NCBI RefSeq assembly: GCF_000384475.1
Contig: NZ_ARWB01000001.1
Coordinates: 3,289,039-3,353,038 of the forward strand
Length of the DNA: 64,000 nucleotides
Direction of reading: 5' to 3'
Origin: Methylopila sp. M107
GTDB lineage: Bacteria > Pseudomonadota > Alphaproteobacteria > Rhizobiales > Methylopilaceae
In this document: piece after piece, positions 17,533-26,172 of the stretch
Layout of the letters: each line of letters starts with the position of its first letter
Position numbering within the stretch: the first letter of the stretch is position 1
Program-made: the position numbers and the translations under genes
The notes under the pieces: generated by a model
The model's database searches: none
What the model was told of the DNA's origin: nothing
What the model saw: the letters and a program-made list of their open reading frames with translations, nothing else

Positions 17533-19038
17533 TCAGGGCGTCTGGGACCGCTTCGGACCGTCCTCGTCGGCGGGCTTGCGGCGCGCGGCGGTTTTCGCGT
17601 CGGGCGCGCCGTCCTCCGCCTTGGCCGCGTCCTCGTCCGTCCCGCCATTCGCCTTCGCGACGTCTGGCTCGTCCCACTGGCAGAGTTTCGACTTCGTGCG
17701 GCGGGGCTGGAGGTCCACATGGAGGTGGTCCTCGTGAAACCCGTCCGAACCCGGGCCGAGAACGGTCGAAAACCGCTCGCAGGCGCCGGCTTTCAGCCTG
17801 TCGGCCATCGGCTTGGGCAGTTCGGGCGCGAACACGCCGATCTCCTTGCCGTCCGCGAAGCCAAAGCCCGAGAGGTCGACCGCGTTGGCGCGGCCGTGCT
17901 CGCTCATCTTTCCCGCCGTCGCGCCGTTGCGGCCGCGGCACTGGAACGAGCCGGCGATCTCGAGACGCGCTAACCCGAGGCCCGAGGCCTCGGCCGCAGG
18001 CGCCACGTCGTCGCGCAGATAGGCGGTGAGTTCGCGCGCCATGGAACAGCGCAGCGTCGCGGCCGGATGGATCTTGATCGGCGTTCCGTCGCGGCGCTTC
18101 ACGGACGTCAGCGACACCAGCGGCCCGCCGCCGCAGACGCCCGGCCCCTCGATCGGAGGAAGCCGCTCGGCTTCGGCGACCCCTTCGCTTGCGAGCGCGC
18201 GGCAGTCGGCGTCGTCGTCATGGGCGACGACGGGAAGCGCGATGGCGGGCGCGCTCGGCCCCGGCGGCGGCTTCGGCGCCTCGGGCTCGAGCGACGCCTG
18301 CCCGCCGCCGGGCCGCTCCGGCGGAAGCGGCACGCGGCCTTCCGGCGCAAGCCCGCCGCCCTCCGGCGCAAGGCCCTGTCCTTCTGGCGCAAGGCCGTCG
18401 CGCGGGGCTGAGGCGCGCTCGGACGGAGAGGCGGGGCGCACCGGCGGCAGCGGAACGTGGCGGTCGGGCGTCTCGTCCTCGGCCTCGTCGAAGCTCTCGG
18501 CGCGTGCGAGCCGCGCAGGCGCGGTCGTCTGGTCGCCCACGCGGGTCGCCGCGAGCAGCGCGATCACCGAAGCCGGCGCCGGGCCCGGACCATCGTCCGC
18601 AATGCGGGGCGCGTCGGCCGGAGCGGGAATTTCGGCCGCGAGCCGCGCCCAACCATCGGCCTCGCGCTCGGTTGTCCCGCGCGGCGCGGCGATCCCGGCC
18701 GGCGCGGCCGCGGGCGGCAGGGCGGCGTCCAACGGGTCGGGCTGCGCCGCGACGGGAGCGGCCGGCGGAGGCGGCGAGCCTTTCCGGGAGGGTTCGCGCC
18801 GTGCGGCGGCCGGCGCCTGGCGCCGGGATTTCTGCGGCTTGGCGGCGCGCCGCCGCGGCTTCGCCTTCTGCCGCTGCTCCCAGGGAAAGCGGAATTGGAC
18901 GGGTTCGACGGGAGGCGCCGCAAGCGCCGCCAGCGGGGTCGGGCGCAGGGCACCCGCGGCGGCCGCGCTCCCGGACAGGAAGCCGGCCGCGAGCAAGGTC
19001 GCCGAAACCGTCGCCGCGAACAGCATGAATCGCTTCAT
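17533..19038 (-). CDS. Extensin-family protein, paralogue 2
   Basis: 501 aa with a signal peptide (MKRFMLFAATVSATLLAAGF, cleavage near SAAAAG). A basic segment (KAKPRRRAAKPQKSRR) and a long Pro/Ala-rich linker follow, including a three-unit GLAPEGx repeat and HVPLPPVRP/RVPLPPERP motifs like those in paralogue 1. The C-terminal extensin-like domain (about 290-470) has FQCRGRNGATAGKMSEHGRA, VDLSGFGFADGKE and VLGPGSDGFHEDHLHVDL. A charged Lys/Asp/Glu tail follows. The two genes are a tandem duplication on the minus strand. The gene diverges from dxs across 144 bp that must hold both promoters. Confidence 0.85.
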   Translation of the reverse strand: MKRFMLFAATVSATLLAAGFLSGSAAAAGALRPTPLAALAAPPVEPVQFRFPWEQRQKAKPRRRAAKPQKSRRQAPAAARREPSRKGSPPPPAAPVAAQPDPLDAALPPAAAPAGIAAPRGTTEREADGWARLAAEIPAPADAPRIADDGPGPAPASVIALLAATRVGDQTTAPARLARAESFDEAEDETPDRHVPLPPVRPASPSERASAPRDGLAPEGQGLAPEGGGLAPEGRVPLPPERPGGGQASLEPEAPKPPPGPSAPAIALPVVAHDDDADCRALASEGVAEAERLPPIEGPGVCGGGPLVSLTSVKRRDGTPIKIHPAATLRCSMARELTAYLRDDVAPAAEASGLGLARLEIAGSFQCRGRNGATAGKMSEHGRANAVDLSGFGFADGKEIGVFAPELPKPMADRLKAGACERFSTVLGPGSDGFHEDHLHVDLQPRRTKSKLCQWDEPDVAKANGGTDEDAAKAEDGAPDAKTAARRKPADEDGPKRSQTP

Positions 19039-19182
19039 GCCATGAGTAGGTTACCTCGCAATCGCCGACGGCAAGGCGACCTTCGGCGCGGGCGCGGTGC
19101 GTCCATAGGCTTGTTTGCGCGCCGCGCGCGCGGCGTGTAACGGTCGACGTTTGTTCTTGATGGCGAAGCGCGCATCCCCGAC

Positions 19183-21099
19183 GTGTCAGTCCCGGCCACC
19201 ACATCGCTGCTCGACCGCGTGTCGTCCCCGGCGGACCTCAAGGGTCTTTCGGACGACGATCTGCGTCGCCTCGCCGACGAACTCCGGCAGGAGACGATCA
19301 GCGCCGTCTCGGTCACGGGCGGGCATCTGGGAGCCGGGCTCGGCGTCGTCGAACTCACGGTCGCGCTGCACCACGTGTTCGACACGCCGAATGACCGCCT
19401 GATCTGGGACGTCGGCCACCAGTGCTATCCGCACAAGATTCTGACCGGCCGGCGCGACCGCATCCGCACGCTGCGCAAGGGGGGCGGGCTCTCCGGCTTC
19501 ACCAAGCGCTCGGAGAGCGACTACGACCCCTTCGGCGCGGGTCATTCCTCGACGTCGATCTCGGCGGGCCTCGGCATGGCGGTGGCGCGCGACCTCAAGG
19601 GCGCGGATAACAACGTCGTGGCGGTGATCGGCGACGGCGCGATGTCGGCCGGCATGGCCTATGAGGCGATGAACAACGCCGGCGCGCTGGGCTCGCGCCT
19701 CATCGTCATCCTCAACGACAACGACATGTCGATCGCCCCGCCGACGGGCGCGATGTCGGCCTATCTCGCGCGGCTCGTCTCGGGCCGCACCTATCTGTCG
19801 CTGCGCGACATCGGCAAGGGGCTCGCAAAACGCCTGCCGAAATTCGTCGAGCGCGGGGCCGCGCGCGCGGAGGAATACGCCCGCGGCTGGGCGATGGGCG
19901 GCACGCTGTTCGAGGAGCTCGGCTTCTACTATGTCGGCCCGATCGACGGCCACAATCTCGAGCATCTGCTCCCCGTTCTGAGGAACGTCCGCGACGCTGA
20001 GTTCGGCCCGATCCTGGTTCATGTCGTGACCAAGAAGGGCAAGGGCTACGCGCCGGCCGAAGAGTCCGACGACAAGTATCATGGCGTCTCGGCCTTCGAC
20101 GTTGTCTCGGGCGCGCAGTCGAAGCCCAAGGCCAACGCCCCAAGCTACACCAAGGTCTTCGCCGAAAGCCTGATCGCGGAAGCGAAGGCGGACGAGCGCG
20201 TGGTCGCCATCACGGCCGCGATGCCCGGTGGCACCGGCCTCGACCTGTTCGGCCAGGCGTTTCCCGATCGCACCTTCGACGTCGGCATCGCAGAGCAGCA
20301 CGCGGTGACCTTCGCGGCTGGGCTCGCGGTCGAGGGCCTGAAGCCGTTCTGCGCGATCTACTCGACCTTCCTGCAGCGCGCCTACGACCAGGTGGTGCAC
20401 GACGTCGCGATCCAGCACCTGCCGGTCCGCTTCGCGCTCGACCGGGCGGGGCTCGTCGGCGCCGACGGCGCGACCCATGCGGGCGCCTACGACCTCGCTT
20501 ATCTCGCCTGCCTGCCCGACTTCATGCTGATGGCGCCGGCCGACGAGGCCGAGCTCGTCCACATGGTCGCGACGGCCGCGGCCTATGACGAGGGGCCATG
20601 CGCCTTCCGCTATCCGCGCGGCGAAGGCGTCGGCGTCGAGCTGCCGGCGCGGGGCGAGGTTTTGCGGATCGGCAAGGGCCGGGTGATCCGCGAGGGAACC
20701 ACCGTCGCGCTGCTGTCGCTCGGGACGCGGCTCGCCGCCGCGTCGGAAGCCGCGGAGGAGCTCGCGCTCAGGGGCGTCTCGACGACGGTCGCGGACGCGC
20801 GCTTCGCGAAGCCGCTCGACCGTGAGCTCATCCTGTCGCTGGCGCGGAGCCACGAGGTGCTGCTGACGGTGGAGGAGGGGTCGTCCGGCGGTTTCGGCGC
20901 TGGCGTGCTGCAGCTTCTCGCAAGCGAGGGCGCGCTCGACCGGGGCCTCAAGATCCGCACGCTCGTCCTGCCCGATCGCTACATCGACCACGACAAGCCG
21001 GAGAAGCAGATCGCGGCCTCAGGCCTCGACGCCGCGGCGATCGCGGCCGCGGCGCTGCAGGCGCTCGGCCGGGAGACGAAGGCGGCGCTGAGGGCCTGA
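19183..21099 (+). CDS. dxs: 1-deoxy-D-xylulose-5-phosphate synthase
   Basis: 638 aa from GTG 19183. First enzyme of the MEP isoprenoid pathway: pyruvate plus glyceraldehyde 3-phosphate to DXP, thiamine diphosphate- and Mg-dependent, cytoplasmic homodimer. Signatures: [51 protein letters not shown], the TPP/Mg motif [45 protein letters not shown], and the transketolase C-terminal domain. Length and order match the family fully. Diverges from the second extensin gene. Confidence 0.97.
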   Translation: MSVPATTSLLDRVSSPADLKGLSDDDLRRLADELRQETISAVSVTGGHLGAGLGVVELTVALHHVFDTPNDRLIWDVGHQCYPHKILTGRRDRIRTLRKGGGLSGFTKRSESDYDPFGAGHSSTSISAGLGMAVARDLKGADNNVVAVIGDGAMSAGMAYEAMNNAGALGSRLIVILNDNDMSIAPPTGAMSAYLARLVSGRTYLSLRDIGKGLAKRLPKFVERGAARAEEYARGWAMGGTLFEELGFYYVGPIDGHNLEHLLPVLRNVRDAEFGPILVHVVTKKGKGYAPAEESDDKYHGVSAFDVVSGAQSKPKANAPSYTKVFAESLIAEAKADERVVAITAAMPGGTGLDLFGQAFPDRTFDVGIAEQHAVTFAAGLAVEGLKPFCAIYSTFLQRAYDQVVHDVAIQHLPVRFALDRAGLVGADGATHAGAYDLAYLACLPDFMLMAPADEAELVHMVATAAAYDEGPCAFRYPRGEGVGVELPARGEVLRIGKGRVIREGTTVALLSLGTRLAAASEAAEELALRGVSTTVADARFAKPLDRELILSLARSHEVLLTVEEGSSGGFGAGVLQLLASEGALDRGLKIRTLVLPDRYIDHDKPEKQIAASGLDAAAIAAAALQALGRETKAALRA

Positions 21100-21109
21100 G
21101 TTTTGGGCC

Positions 21110-21134
21110 GCGCCGCCTTGCCGATCGGCGGCGC
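21110..21134 (+). terminator. Hairpin downstream of dxs
   Basis: GCGCCGCC (21110-21117) and GGCGGCGC (21127-21134) form a perfect 8-bp stem 11 nt past the dxs stop codon. Only ATTGAT follows, not a T-run. Confidence 0.35.
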
Positions 21135-21188
21135 ATTGATGCAACCTGACGGCGAGGCGATCCAGCCGCATCTCGACGGGGCATCGAC

Positions 21189-21797
21189 ATGACACTGAGA
21201 CCGGCCGCTATCGTGTTTTGCGCGGCGCTTCTCATCCATTGCTCCGCCGCGTCCGCGGATCAGGTCGGCGCCGCGGTGGTCGACGGACGGATCGTCATCC
21301 TGAACTCGGACAACACATGGGCCTACGCCGACGCGCAAAAGCAGAGCGCGGCCGGCTGCGATCGCTTCCCGGGCGTGGAGCTCTGCGTCAAGGACTTGGG
21401 CTGGGCGTCGGTCGACAAGGTCGGCGCCTTCCAGGCGCTCTACCGTGTCGGCAGCCAGTACTATTTCGGACTGGTGCGCGAGCCTTACGGCGCAAAGGCC
21501 GGCGTGACGCTCCAGGCGCTGCGTAGCGCCATCGTGCAGAACGCGGCGCTGGCGGCGAAGACGACCGTGGACAAGGTTCCGGTTCTGGAAGTCTCGACCG
21601 AGGTGGCTGGGATCCCGCAGGCCGAGGCCGTCACCTATACGGTCCAAATGTCCGGACTGCCGCTCATCTATCGGAACATCTTCAGGGTGAAGGACGACGA
21701 GAGCATGCAGATCGTGTTCTGGAGCGTCGGCACGACCATATCGCCGGAGTTCAAGGCGAAGATCGACGACACGGTCGCCAAGATCAAAATCGACTGA
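21189..21797 (+). CDS. Secreted protein of unknown function
   Basis: 202 aa with a signal peptide (MTLRPAAIVFCAALLIHCSA, cleavage near ASA-DQ; the Cys does not sit in a good lipobox). The mature start VVDGRIVILNSDNTWAYAD is the short 'DGR-V-L-DNTW' strand pair found in several periplasmic proteins. Two Cys (CDRF, LCVKD) are 11 residues apart and probably form a disulfide. No catalytic motif recognised. It is 89 bp downstream of dxs but unlikely to be functionally linked, and converges on the minus-strand gene pair below. Confidence 0.7.
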   Translation: MTLRPAAIVFCAALLIHCSAASADQVGAAVVDGRIVILNSDNTWAYADAQKQSAAGCDRFPGVELCVKDLGWASVDKVGAFQALYRVGSQYYFGLVREPYGAKAGVTLQALRSAIVQNAALAAKTTVDKVPVLEVSTEVAGIPQAEAVTYTVQMSGLPLIYRNIFRVKDDESMQIVFWSVGTTISPEFKAKIDDTVAKIKID

Positions 21798-21853
21798 CCG
21801 CTGCGTCGAACCGAACTTGGGGAATCCGGGACCGAGATGTTGGCGCCCGGAAT

Positions 21854-22411
21854 TCAGCGCGGCGGCGTGACGTCTTTCGCGAGCTCTTCGAACTCGCGGC
21901 GGAGAATGCCGAAGCGAACCTTCGGTCCCTCGCAGACGAGCGAGGCGCCGCCCTTCGGCGTCTCCCAGAGGATCGTGAGCGAGCGCCGCTTCTGGCCGGG
22001 ATAACCCACGAGGTCGCCGCGGCGATCCGAGACGATCGCGATCGCGGACAGCCCCTCGGATCGGCTAGGGTTGAACGGCGCGGCGGAGACGAACGCTCGT
22101 CCCTTGGCCGCGGGACCGGCGCGCCATTTCGCGGCGACCTGTTTCACGCCCGCTCCCTCGGCGCCTCGCGCGGTCTCGTCCGGCGCGAATGTTGCCGTGC
22201 AGAACACGCCCTCGTCTCCGGCGCGCTTGAGCGTGACGCCTCGGCCATCCGCCGGTTGCGCCGGCGTCTGGAGAAAGTTCGGCGGCACCTTCACCTCGAA
22301 GCCGCTCGCGTCGTCGCGGAAGTCGCCGCGCGGGCCGCCGGCCGCGAAAGCGAGCGGACCGGCGGCTCCGAGCGCGACCGCGACGGCAAGTCCGAAGCTC
22401 AGACGTCGCAT
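21854..22411 (-). CDS. Secreted protein of unknown function, tandem paralogue B (Cys form)
   Basis: 185 aa from ATG 22411, chosen because it opens MRRLSFGLAVAVALGAAGPL, a signal peptide ending FAAG. Mature Cys are in GVFCTATF and SLVCEGPK, suggesting a disulfide. The C terminus (TPKGGASLVCEGPK, then REFEELAKDVTPPR) aligns with the read-through end of the upstream gene (TPKGRTAVV-stop-VGEK, DAVVRGVTPPK). The two are diverged tandem paralogues with a 26-bp gap, likely one operon. Function unknown. Confidence 0.75.
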   Translation of the reverse strand: MRRLSFGLAVAVALGAAGPLAFAAGGPRGDFRDDASGFEVKVPPNFLQTPAQPADGRGVTLKRAGDEGVFCTATFAPDETARGAEGAGVKQVAAKWRAGPAAKGRAFVSAAPFNPSRSEGLSAIAIVSDRRGDLVGYPGQKRRSLTILWETPKGGASLVCEGPKVRFGILRREFEELAKDVTPPR

Positions 22412-22437
22412 GAAACGCCTCTCGAACGCGCCGCCGC

Positions 22438-22515
22438 TCACTTCGGCGGCGTCACGCCGCGCACGACGGCGTCGAACTCGCCCTTGCGCCGCGAAAAGCT
22501 CGCCTTCTCGCCGAC
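22438..22515 (-). other. Read-through extension of paralogue A after an in-frame TGA
   Basis: Directly after the TGA at 22516-22518 the frame continues for 25 codons to a second TGA at 22438-22440. The peptide, VGEKASFSRRKGEF then DAVVRGVTPPK, is clearly homologous to the C terminus of paralogue B (EGPKVRFGILRREF then EELAKDVTPPR). The TGA sits exactly where paralogue B has Cys. So this is the lost or read-through end of the gene, not a random open frame. Confidence 0.8.
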
Positions 22516-22998
22516 TCAGACGACCGCCGTGCGGCCCTTCGGCGTCTGCAGCATGACGAGCGACGCGCGGACCGCCGCGGCGCGCGCCGGAATGCCGGGG
22601 CGCTGCTTGATGTCTGCGACGATCTCGAGCCCCGCGACGTCGCCATACTGCACGGTCCGCGTCGCGCGCGGCGTGAAGAACACGCCGAGGATCGCGCGGG
22701 CGAGCTCGTGATATTCCTTCTGTCGCATCAGCAGGTTGACGCCGGCTTGCGTCAGCGCCTTGTTGGCGTCGCTCTTGGTGAATCCGACCTGGCAGCCCGT
22801 GTCGCGGTCCTCCGGGCGCTTGACCGAGACGAGCACCGAGTAAGATCCGCGGGGCGGGATCTTGGCCGCCGCGTAGCCCTGCGGCGGCGCGACCTTCAAC
22901 CCGCTGAACCAGTCCGAATAGGCCTGCGCGGAAGCAGGCGCGGCGGAGAGAAGCAACGCCGAGCAGAGCGCGGCGATACGGAAAGACGACGGTCGCAT
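22516..22998 (-). CDS. Secreted protein of unknown function, tandem paralogue A, ending at TGA in a Cys position
   Basis: 160 aa from ATG 22998 (MRPSSFRIAALCSALLLSAA, signal peptide ending ASAQA); the longer upstream frame adds 13 residues without a better start. The body has GCQVGFTKSD with a Cys matching GVFCTATF of paralogue B. Translation would stop after TPKGRTAVV at TGA 22516-22518, 25 codons short of the family end. Either this is a recent nonsense change that removes one half of a probable disulfide, or the TGA is recoded (selenocysteine or read-through). The TGA is followed within 5 nt by an 8-bp hairpin (one G-U) with a 5-nt loop. A plain nonsense mutation remains the simplest reading. 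Confidence 0.65.
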   Translation of the reverse strand: MRPSSFRIAALCSALLLSAAPASAQAYSDWFSGLKVAPPQGYAAAKIPPRGSYSVLVSVKRPEDRDTGCQVGFTKSDANKALTQAGVNLLMRQKEYHELARAILGVFFTPRATRTVQYGDVAGLEIVADIKQRPGIPARAAAVRASLVMLQTPKGRTAVV

Positions 22999-23119
22999 GC
23001 TTTCACACCAATAGGCCGCGCATGATCGGGCGATCATTCCGCCCGTCAGGCGAAGCCAACCGGTTTCGCGCCGTCCGGTCCAGTAAAATTCCCGCTCCGC
23101 GCCGCCCGAGATGGTCCCG

Positions 23120-24298
23120 CTACACGGCGAGCCGGTGCGCGTCGAAGGCCGAGGCGGAGTGGGCGGTCATCGCCGGGTCGAAGTTGCGGAACGCGCCGCG
23201 CCCGGCGGACTTCGCCGCATAGAGCGCGAGGTCGGCGCGCGCGGACCACGCGGCCGCCGGTCCGCCGTCGGAAAGCGCGACGCCCGCCGAGGCGCCGATC
23301 TCCAACAGGAAGTCGCCGCGCGAGACCGGAACGCGCAACGCCTCGACGATGCGGCGCATGCGCCGGTTGATCTCGCTCCGGCTCAATCCGCGGTCGAACA
23401 GCACGGCGAACTCGTCGCCGCCGGTGCGCGCGACGAGCGTCGCGCCGCGGGCCGCCGCCGCAAGGCGTCGCGCGACCTCCTTCAGGCATTCGTCGCCCGT
23501 CAGGTGCCCGAACGTGTCGTTGACCTGCTTGAAGCCGTCGAGATCGATCAGCGCAAGCGCCGCGTCACGGTCGGCCGAAAGCGTCGCAAGCGTGTCCTCG
23601 AACAGCCGCCGGTTGGCGAGCCCGGTCAGCGCGTCCTGTTCGGCGAGCCGGCGGGCGGACTGGATTTCCGCGCGCTCCTCGGTCACGTCCTGCTTGACGC
23701 CGTAGAGCCGGACGGCTTGTCCCCGCTCGAGCTCGGCGACGCCGTTCAGCCGGATCCAGCGCCGTTCGCCCTTCGCGGTCTCGATCTCGGAGTCGATCCG
23801 GAACGCGCCGCCATTGGCCAAGGCTCCGGAGCGCGCCTCATCGAGCGCGACACGCGAGGCCGCCATGTAGCAGCCGAGCGTGTCCTCGCGGTGCAGCCGG
23901 GTTCCGGGGCCGAAGCCGAACAGGTCGTAGACCTCTCGCGACCATTCCAGCCGTTCGTCGCTCAGCCGGCATTCCCAGAGGCCGGCGCCGGCCGCAGCCA
24001 GGACCCGCCGCGTCTGCGCCCGTTCGCGCGCCAGCCGGCGGATCGCGCGCGCCTGCGCCTCGAGATCGACGCGCAGGGTGTCTCGGCTGCTGGCGAGGGC
24101 GTCGACGGACCGGCCATGGCGGATCGCGAGCGCCGCCCGTTCGGCGAGATCGGCGACCGCGCGCGCCTGCTCGGCCGAGAGCGGCGCGTCGAAGGCTCGC
24201 CGAAGCGACGCAATGACATGGCCGAGAGCGTCGTCGTCACGGTCCGCGCCGTGCGCCGGTCTGTCGCCGCACATTGCGGCCGGGGTCTCATGCGACAT
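23120..24298 (-). CDS. PAS-GGDEF diguanylate cyclase
   Basis: 392 aa, soluble, no membrane segment or signal peptide. The N-terminal 90 residues are helical; a PAS fold follows (GLWECRLSDERLEWSREVYDLFGF, ... WIRLNGVAELERGQAVRLYGVKQDVTEE), then the GGDEF domain (DALTGLANRRLFEDTLA, DLDGFKQVNDTFGH, VARTGGDEFAVLFDRG). The active-site GGDEF is intact, so it should make cyclic di-GMP from GTP. The RxxD inhibitory I-site five residues upstream is not present (RGAT), so product inhibition by that route is not expected. No EAL domain. Stands alone on the minus strand. Confidence 0.92.
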   Translation of the reverse strand: MSHETPAAMCGDRPAHGADRDDDALGHVIASLRRAFDAPLSAEQARAVADLAERAALAIRHGRSVDALASSRDTLRVDLEAQARAIRRLARERAQTRRVLAAAGAGLWECRLSDERLEWSREVYDLFGFGPGTRLHREDTLGCYMAASRVALDEARSGALANGGAFRIDSEIETAKGERRWIRLNGVAELERGQAVRLYGVKQDVTEERAEIQSARRLAEQDALTGLANRRLFEDTLATLSADRDAALALIDLDGFKQVNDTFGHLTGDECLKEVARRLAAAARGATLVARTGGDEFAVLFDRGLSRSEINRRMRRIVEALRVPVSRGDFLLEIGASAGVALSDGGPAAAWSARADLALYAAKSAGRGAFRNFDPAMTAHSASAFDAHRLAV

Positions 24299-24485
24299 GC
24301 GGATGCGAATCGGTCCACGCCTCGTAGTCGAGACGATAGCAGCGTCAGCTTACGATTTCGTTCACGAAATCAATATGTTGGGGCAGGTGGAAGAAGGGTA
24401 TCGGGAGGTGGCGGACCGCCTCAGCCGGGAACCGGACGCCGCGCGCGAGACTTGGAACCAGAGCGATCATCCGCGAGCCGAGTTC

Positions 24486-24522
24486 GCGCTTCACCTCTCT
24501 CCGGCGGGGAGAGGTGAAGCGC
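24486..24522. repeat. Perfect 14-bp inverted repeat (intergenic element)
   Basis: GCGCTTCACCTCTC (24486-24499) and GAGAGGTGAAGCGC (24509-24522) are perfectly complementary around a 9-nt loop. It lies between the diguanylate cyclase and meaB, 29 bp past the meaB stop. The CACCTCTCC...GGAGAGGTG pattern is familiar from alphaproteobacterial intergenic regions. It could also act as a terminator for meaB, though no T-run follows. Confidence 0.65.
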
Positions 24523-24551
24523 GGCGTCCTGCATCGATCACCGCCGCGCGT

Positions 24552-25553
24552 TCAAAATCCCAGCACCTTCGCGATCTCGTCCGCCGCGACCGTGGGCGCG
24601 AGGTCGCCCTTCGCGACGTCGGCCTCCAGCGCCGGCAGGCGCTCCGCGAGCTTTGGATCCTCGCTCAGCCGCTCCCGGAACCTCGCCTCGACCATGTCCC
24701 ACATCCAGCGCACCTGCTGCTTGGCGCGACGGGCCGAGAACTCGCCGGATCGTTCGCGCGCGGCGCGGCAGGCCTCGACGCGCGACCACAGCGTGTCGAG
24801 GCGCAGGTCCGCGCGGCCGGAGATCGTCAGAACCTCCGGCGTCCATGCGCCCGAATCCGCATTGAGGATGCGCAGCGCCGCCTTGTAGTCGGCGGCGGCG
24901 TCGTTGGCGCGCCGCGCGCCGTCGCCGTCGGCCTTGTTGACCGCGATGATGTCGGCGATTTCCAGAACGCCCTTCTTGATGCCCTGCAGTTCGTCGCCGG
25001 CGCCCGGCAGCATCAGGACGAGGAACACGTCCGTCATGTCCGCGACCGTGATCTCGGACTGCCCGATGCCGACCGTCTCGACCAGGATCACGTCGAAGCC
25101 CGCGGCCTCGACCAGCAGCATGGTCTCGCGCGTCTTGGCCGCGACGCCGCCGAGCGTGCCCGCGGACGGCGAGGGGCGGATATAGGCGTTGCGGTCATGC
25201 GCGAGCCGCGCCATCCGAGTCTTGTCGCCGAGGATCGACCCGCCGGTGCGCTTCGACGACGGGTCGACCGCCAGCACCGCGACCTTGCGGCCCTCCGCCG
25301 TTAGCCGGCTTCCGAGCGCGTCGATCGTGGTCGACTTGCCGACGCCCGGCACGCCCGTGACGCCGACCCGGATCGCCTTGCCGGTCAGCTCCAGCAACTC
25401 CTGCACGAGCGCCCGCGCGGTCGCCCGGTGGTCGGCGCGGCGCGACTCCGCGAAGGTGATGGCGCGCGCGAGCGCGGCCCGCTCGCCCGAACGGATGCGC
25501 TCTGCGAGCGCGGCGACGTCGATCGTCTTCAGGGCGGCCGGGGCGTGCGTCAC
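24552..25553 (-). CDS. meaB: Methylmalonyl-CoA mutase-associated GTPase MeaB
   Basis: 333 aa, normal for the MeaB/ArgK G3E GTPases that gate cobalamin loading and protect methylmalonyl-CoA mutase. Walker A GVPGVGKSTTID, switch region VDPSSKRTGGSILGDKTRM, the conserved RPSPSAGTLGGVA, VETVGIGQSE (Walker B/switch) and the base-recognition NKADGD are all present. The mutase genes scpA/mutA lie 850 bp away on the same strand beyond csbD and a small ORF, which supports this assignment over other G3E members. Confidence 0.95.
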   Translation of the reverse strand: MTHAPAALKTIDVAALAERIRSGERAALARAITFAESRRADHRATARALVQELLELTGKAIRVGVTGVPGVGKSTTIDALGSRLTAEGRKVAVLAVDPSSKRTGGSILGDKTRMARLAHDRNAYIRPSPSAGTLGGVAAKTRETMLLVEAAGFDVILVETVGIGQSEITVADMTDVFLVLMLPGAGDELQGIKKGVLEIADIIAVNKADGDGARRANDAAADYKAALRILNADSGAWTPEVLTISGRADLRLDTLWSRVEACRAARERSGEFSARRAKQQVRWMWDMVEARFRERLSEDPKLAERLPALEADVAKGDLAPTVAADEIAKVLGF

Positions 25554-25748
25554 GCGGCGCGGCCTTTCTGTTGGAAAATGAACTCTTCTTGCAAGGTCAT
25601 GGACGCTTCGTCTCGCGAGATCCGCTGTTGCTAGGAATTAAGCCTTACGACGAATTATTTTGAGCGCCTCCCCGAACTGTCATCCGCCGTTCAGCGTTCT
25701 CGTGCCATAGTGTTGCAGATTGTTTCAGACGGCTCTTGGGAGGACGTC

Positions 25749-25946
25749 ATGAACGCGGATCGGTTCGAAGGTTTCTACCGCCAGTTGAAGGGCAAGCTGC
25801 TCCAGGCATGGGGCCGCATGACCGGCGATCGCGACATGATCCTTCGCGGCAAGGCGACGACGTTTTCGGGCGCCGCGCAGGCGAGCTTCGGCCGCGCGAT
25901 GGGCGCGGGCCGGCTGCTCGGCTTCCGCCGCCGGCTGGGCGTGTGA
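25749..25946 (+). CDS. CsbD-family stress-response protein
   Basis: 65 aa from ATG 25749, selected because GGGAGG (25738-25743) lies 5 nt upstream. MNADRFEGFYRQLKGKLLQAWGRMTGD is the CsbD signature (KGxxxQxxGKLxxxWGxLTGD type), broken here for length: MNADRFEGFY, RQLKGKLLQAWG, RMTGD. The C terminus is basic (LLGFRRRLGV). CsbD proteins are small stress-induced proteins of unclear biochemical role. Divergent from meaB. Confidence 0.8.
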   Translation: MNADRFEGFYRQLKGKLLQAWGRMTGDRDMILRGKATTFSGAAQASFGRAMGAGRLLGFRRRLGV

Positions 25947-25993
25947 AACTGCACTGCTGAGGCATCCGCGCCGCGTCGATGCATAGGCTCCCT

Positions 25994-26082
25994 CATGCCG
26001 GCGGCAGCCGGGTATCTACGACTTCCTGAAGTCATAGAGCTCCACGTCCAAGTCGTGGATACCCGAGACAAGCTCGGGCATG
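25994..26082. repeat. Large composite palindromic repeat (89 bp)
   Basis: Outer arms CATGCC (25994-25999) and GGCATG (26077-26082), inner arms GGGTATCTACGACTT (26010-26024) and AAGTCGTGGATACCC (26050-26064; 14 of 15 match), plus local hairpins GACTTC/GAAGTC (26020-26033) and CCCGAG/CTCGGG (26062-26078). The unit ACCCGAGACAAGCTCGGGCA resembles a family of dispersed intergenic elements in Rhizobiales. It lies between convergent csbD and the scpA-coupled ORF, where it may end transcription from both sides. The remaining bases of the gap show nothing. Confidence 0.7.
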
Positions 26083-26172
26083 ACGGGCGGTGCGACCTCA
26101 GCGAGATCACGCGATCCCGATTTTCCGACCCCGATCGGCGTTTCCGATCGTGCCTCCAAGGCGCAACCCCGC

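Noticed and set aside
22438-22518. Calling paralogue A a proven selenoprotein
   Set aside because: The TGA and hairpin fit, but the hairpin loop (GCGAG) lacks the usual bulged U and GU loop bases of bacterial SECIS elements, and no sel genes are in the window. Kept only as one of two explanations.
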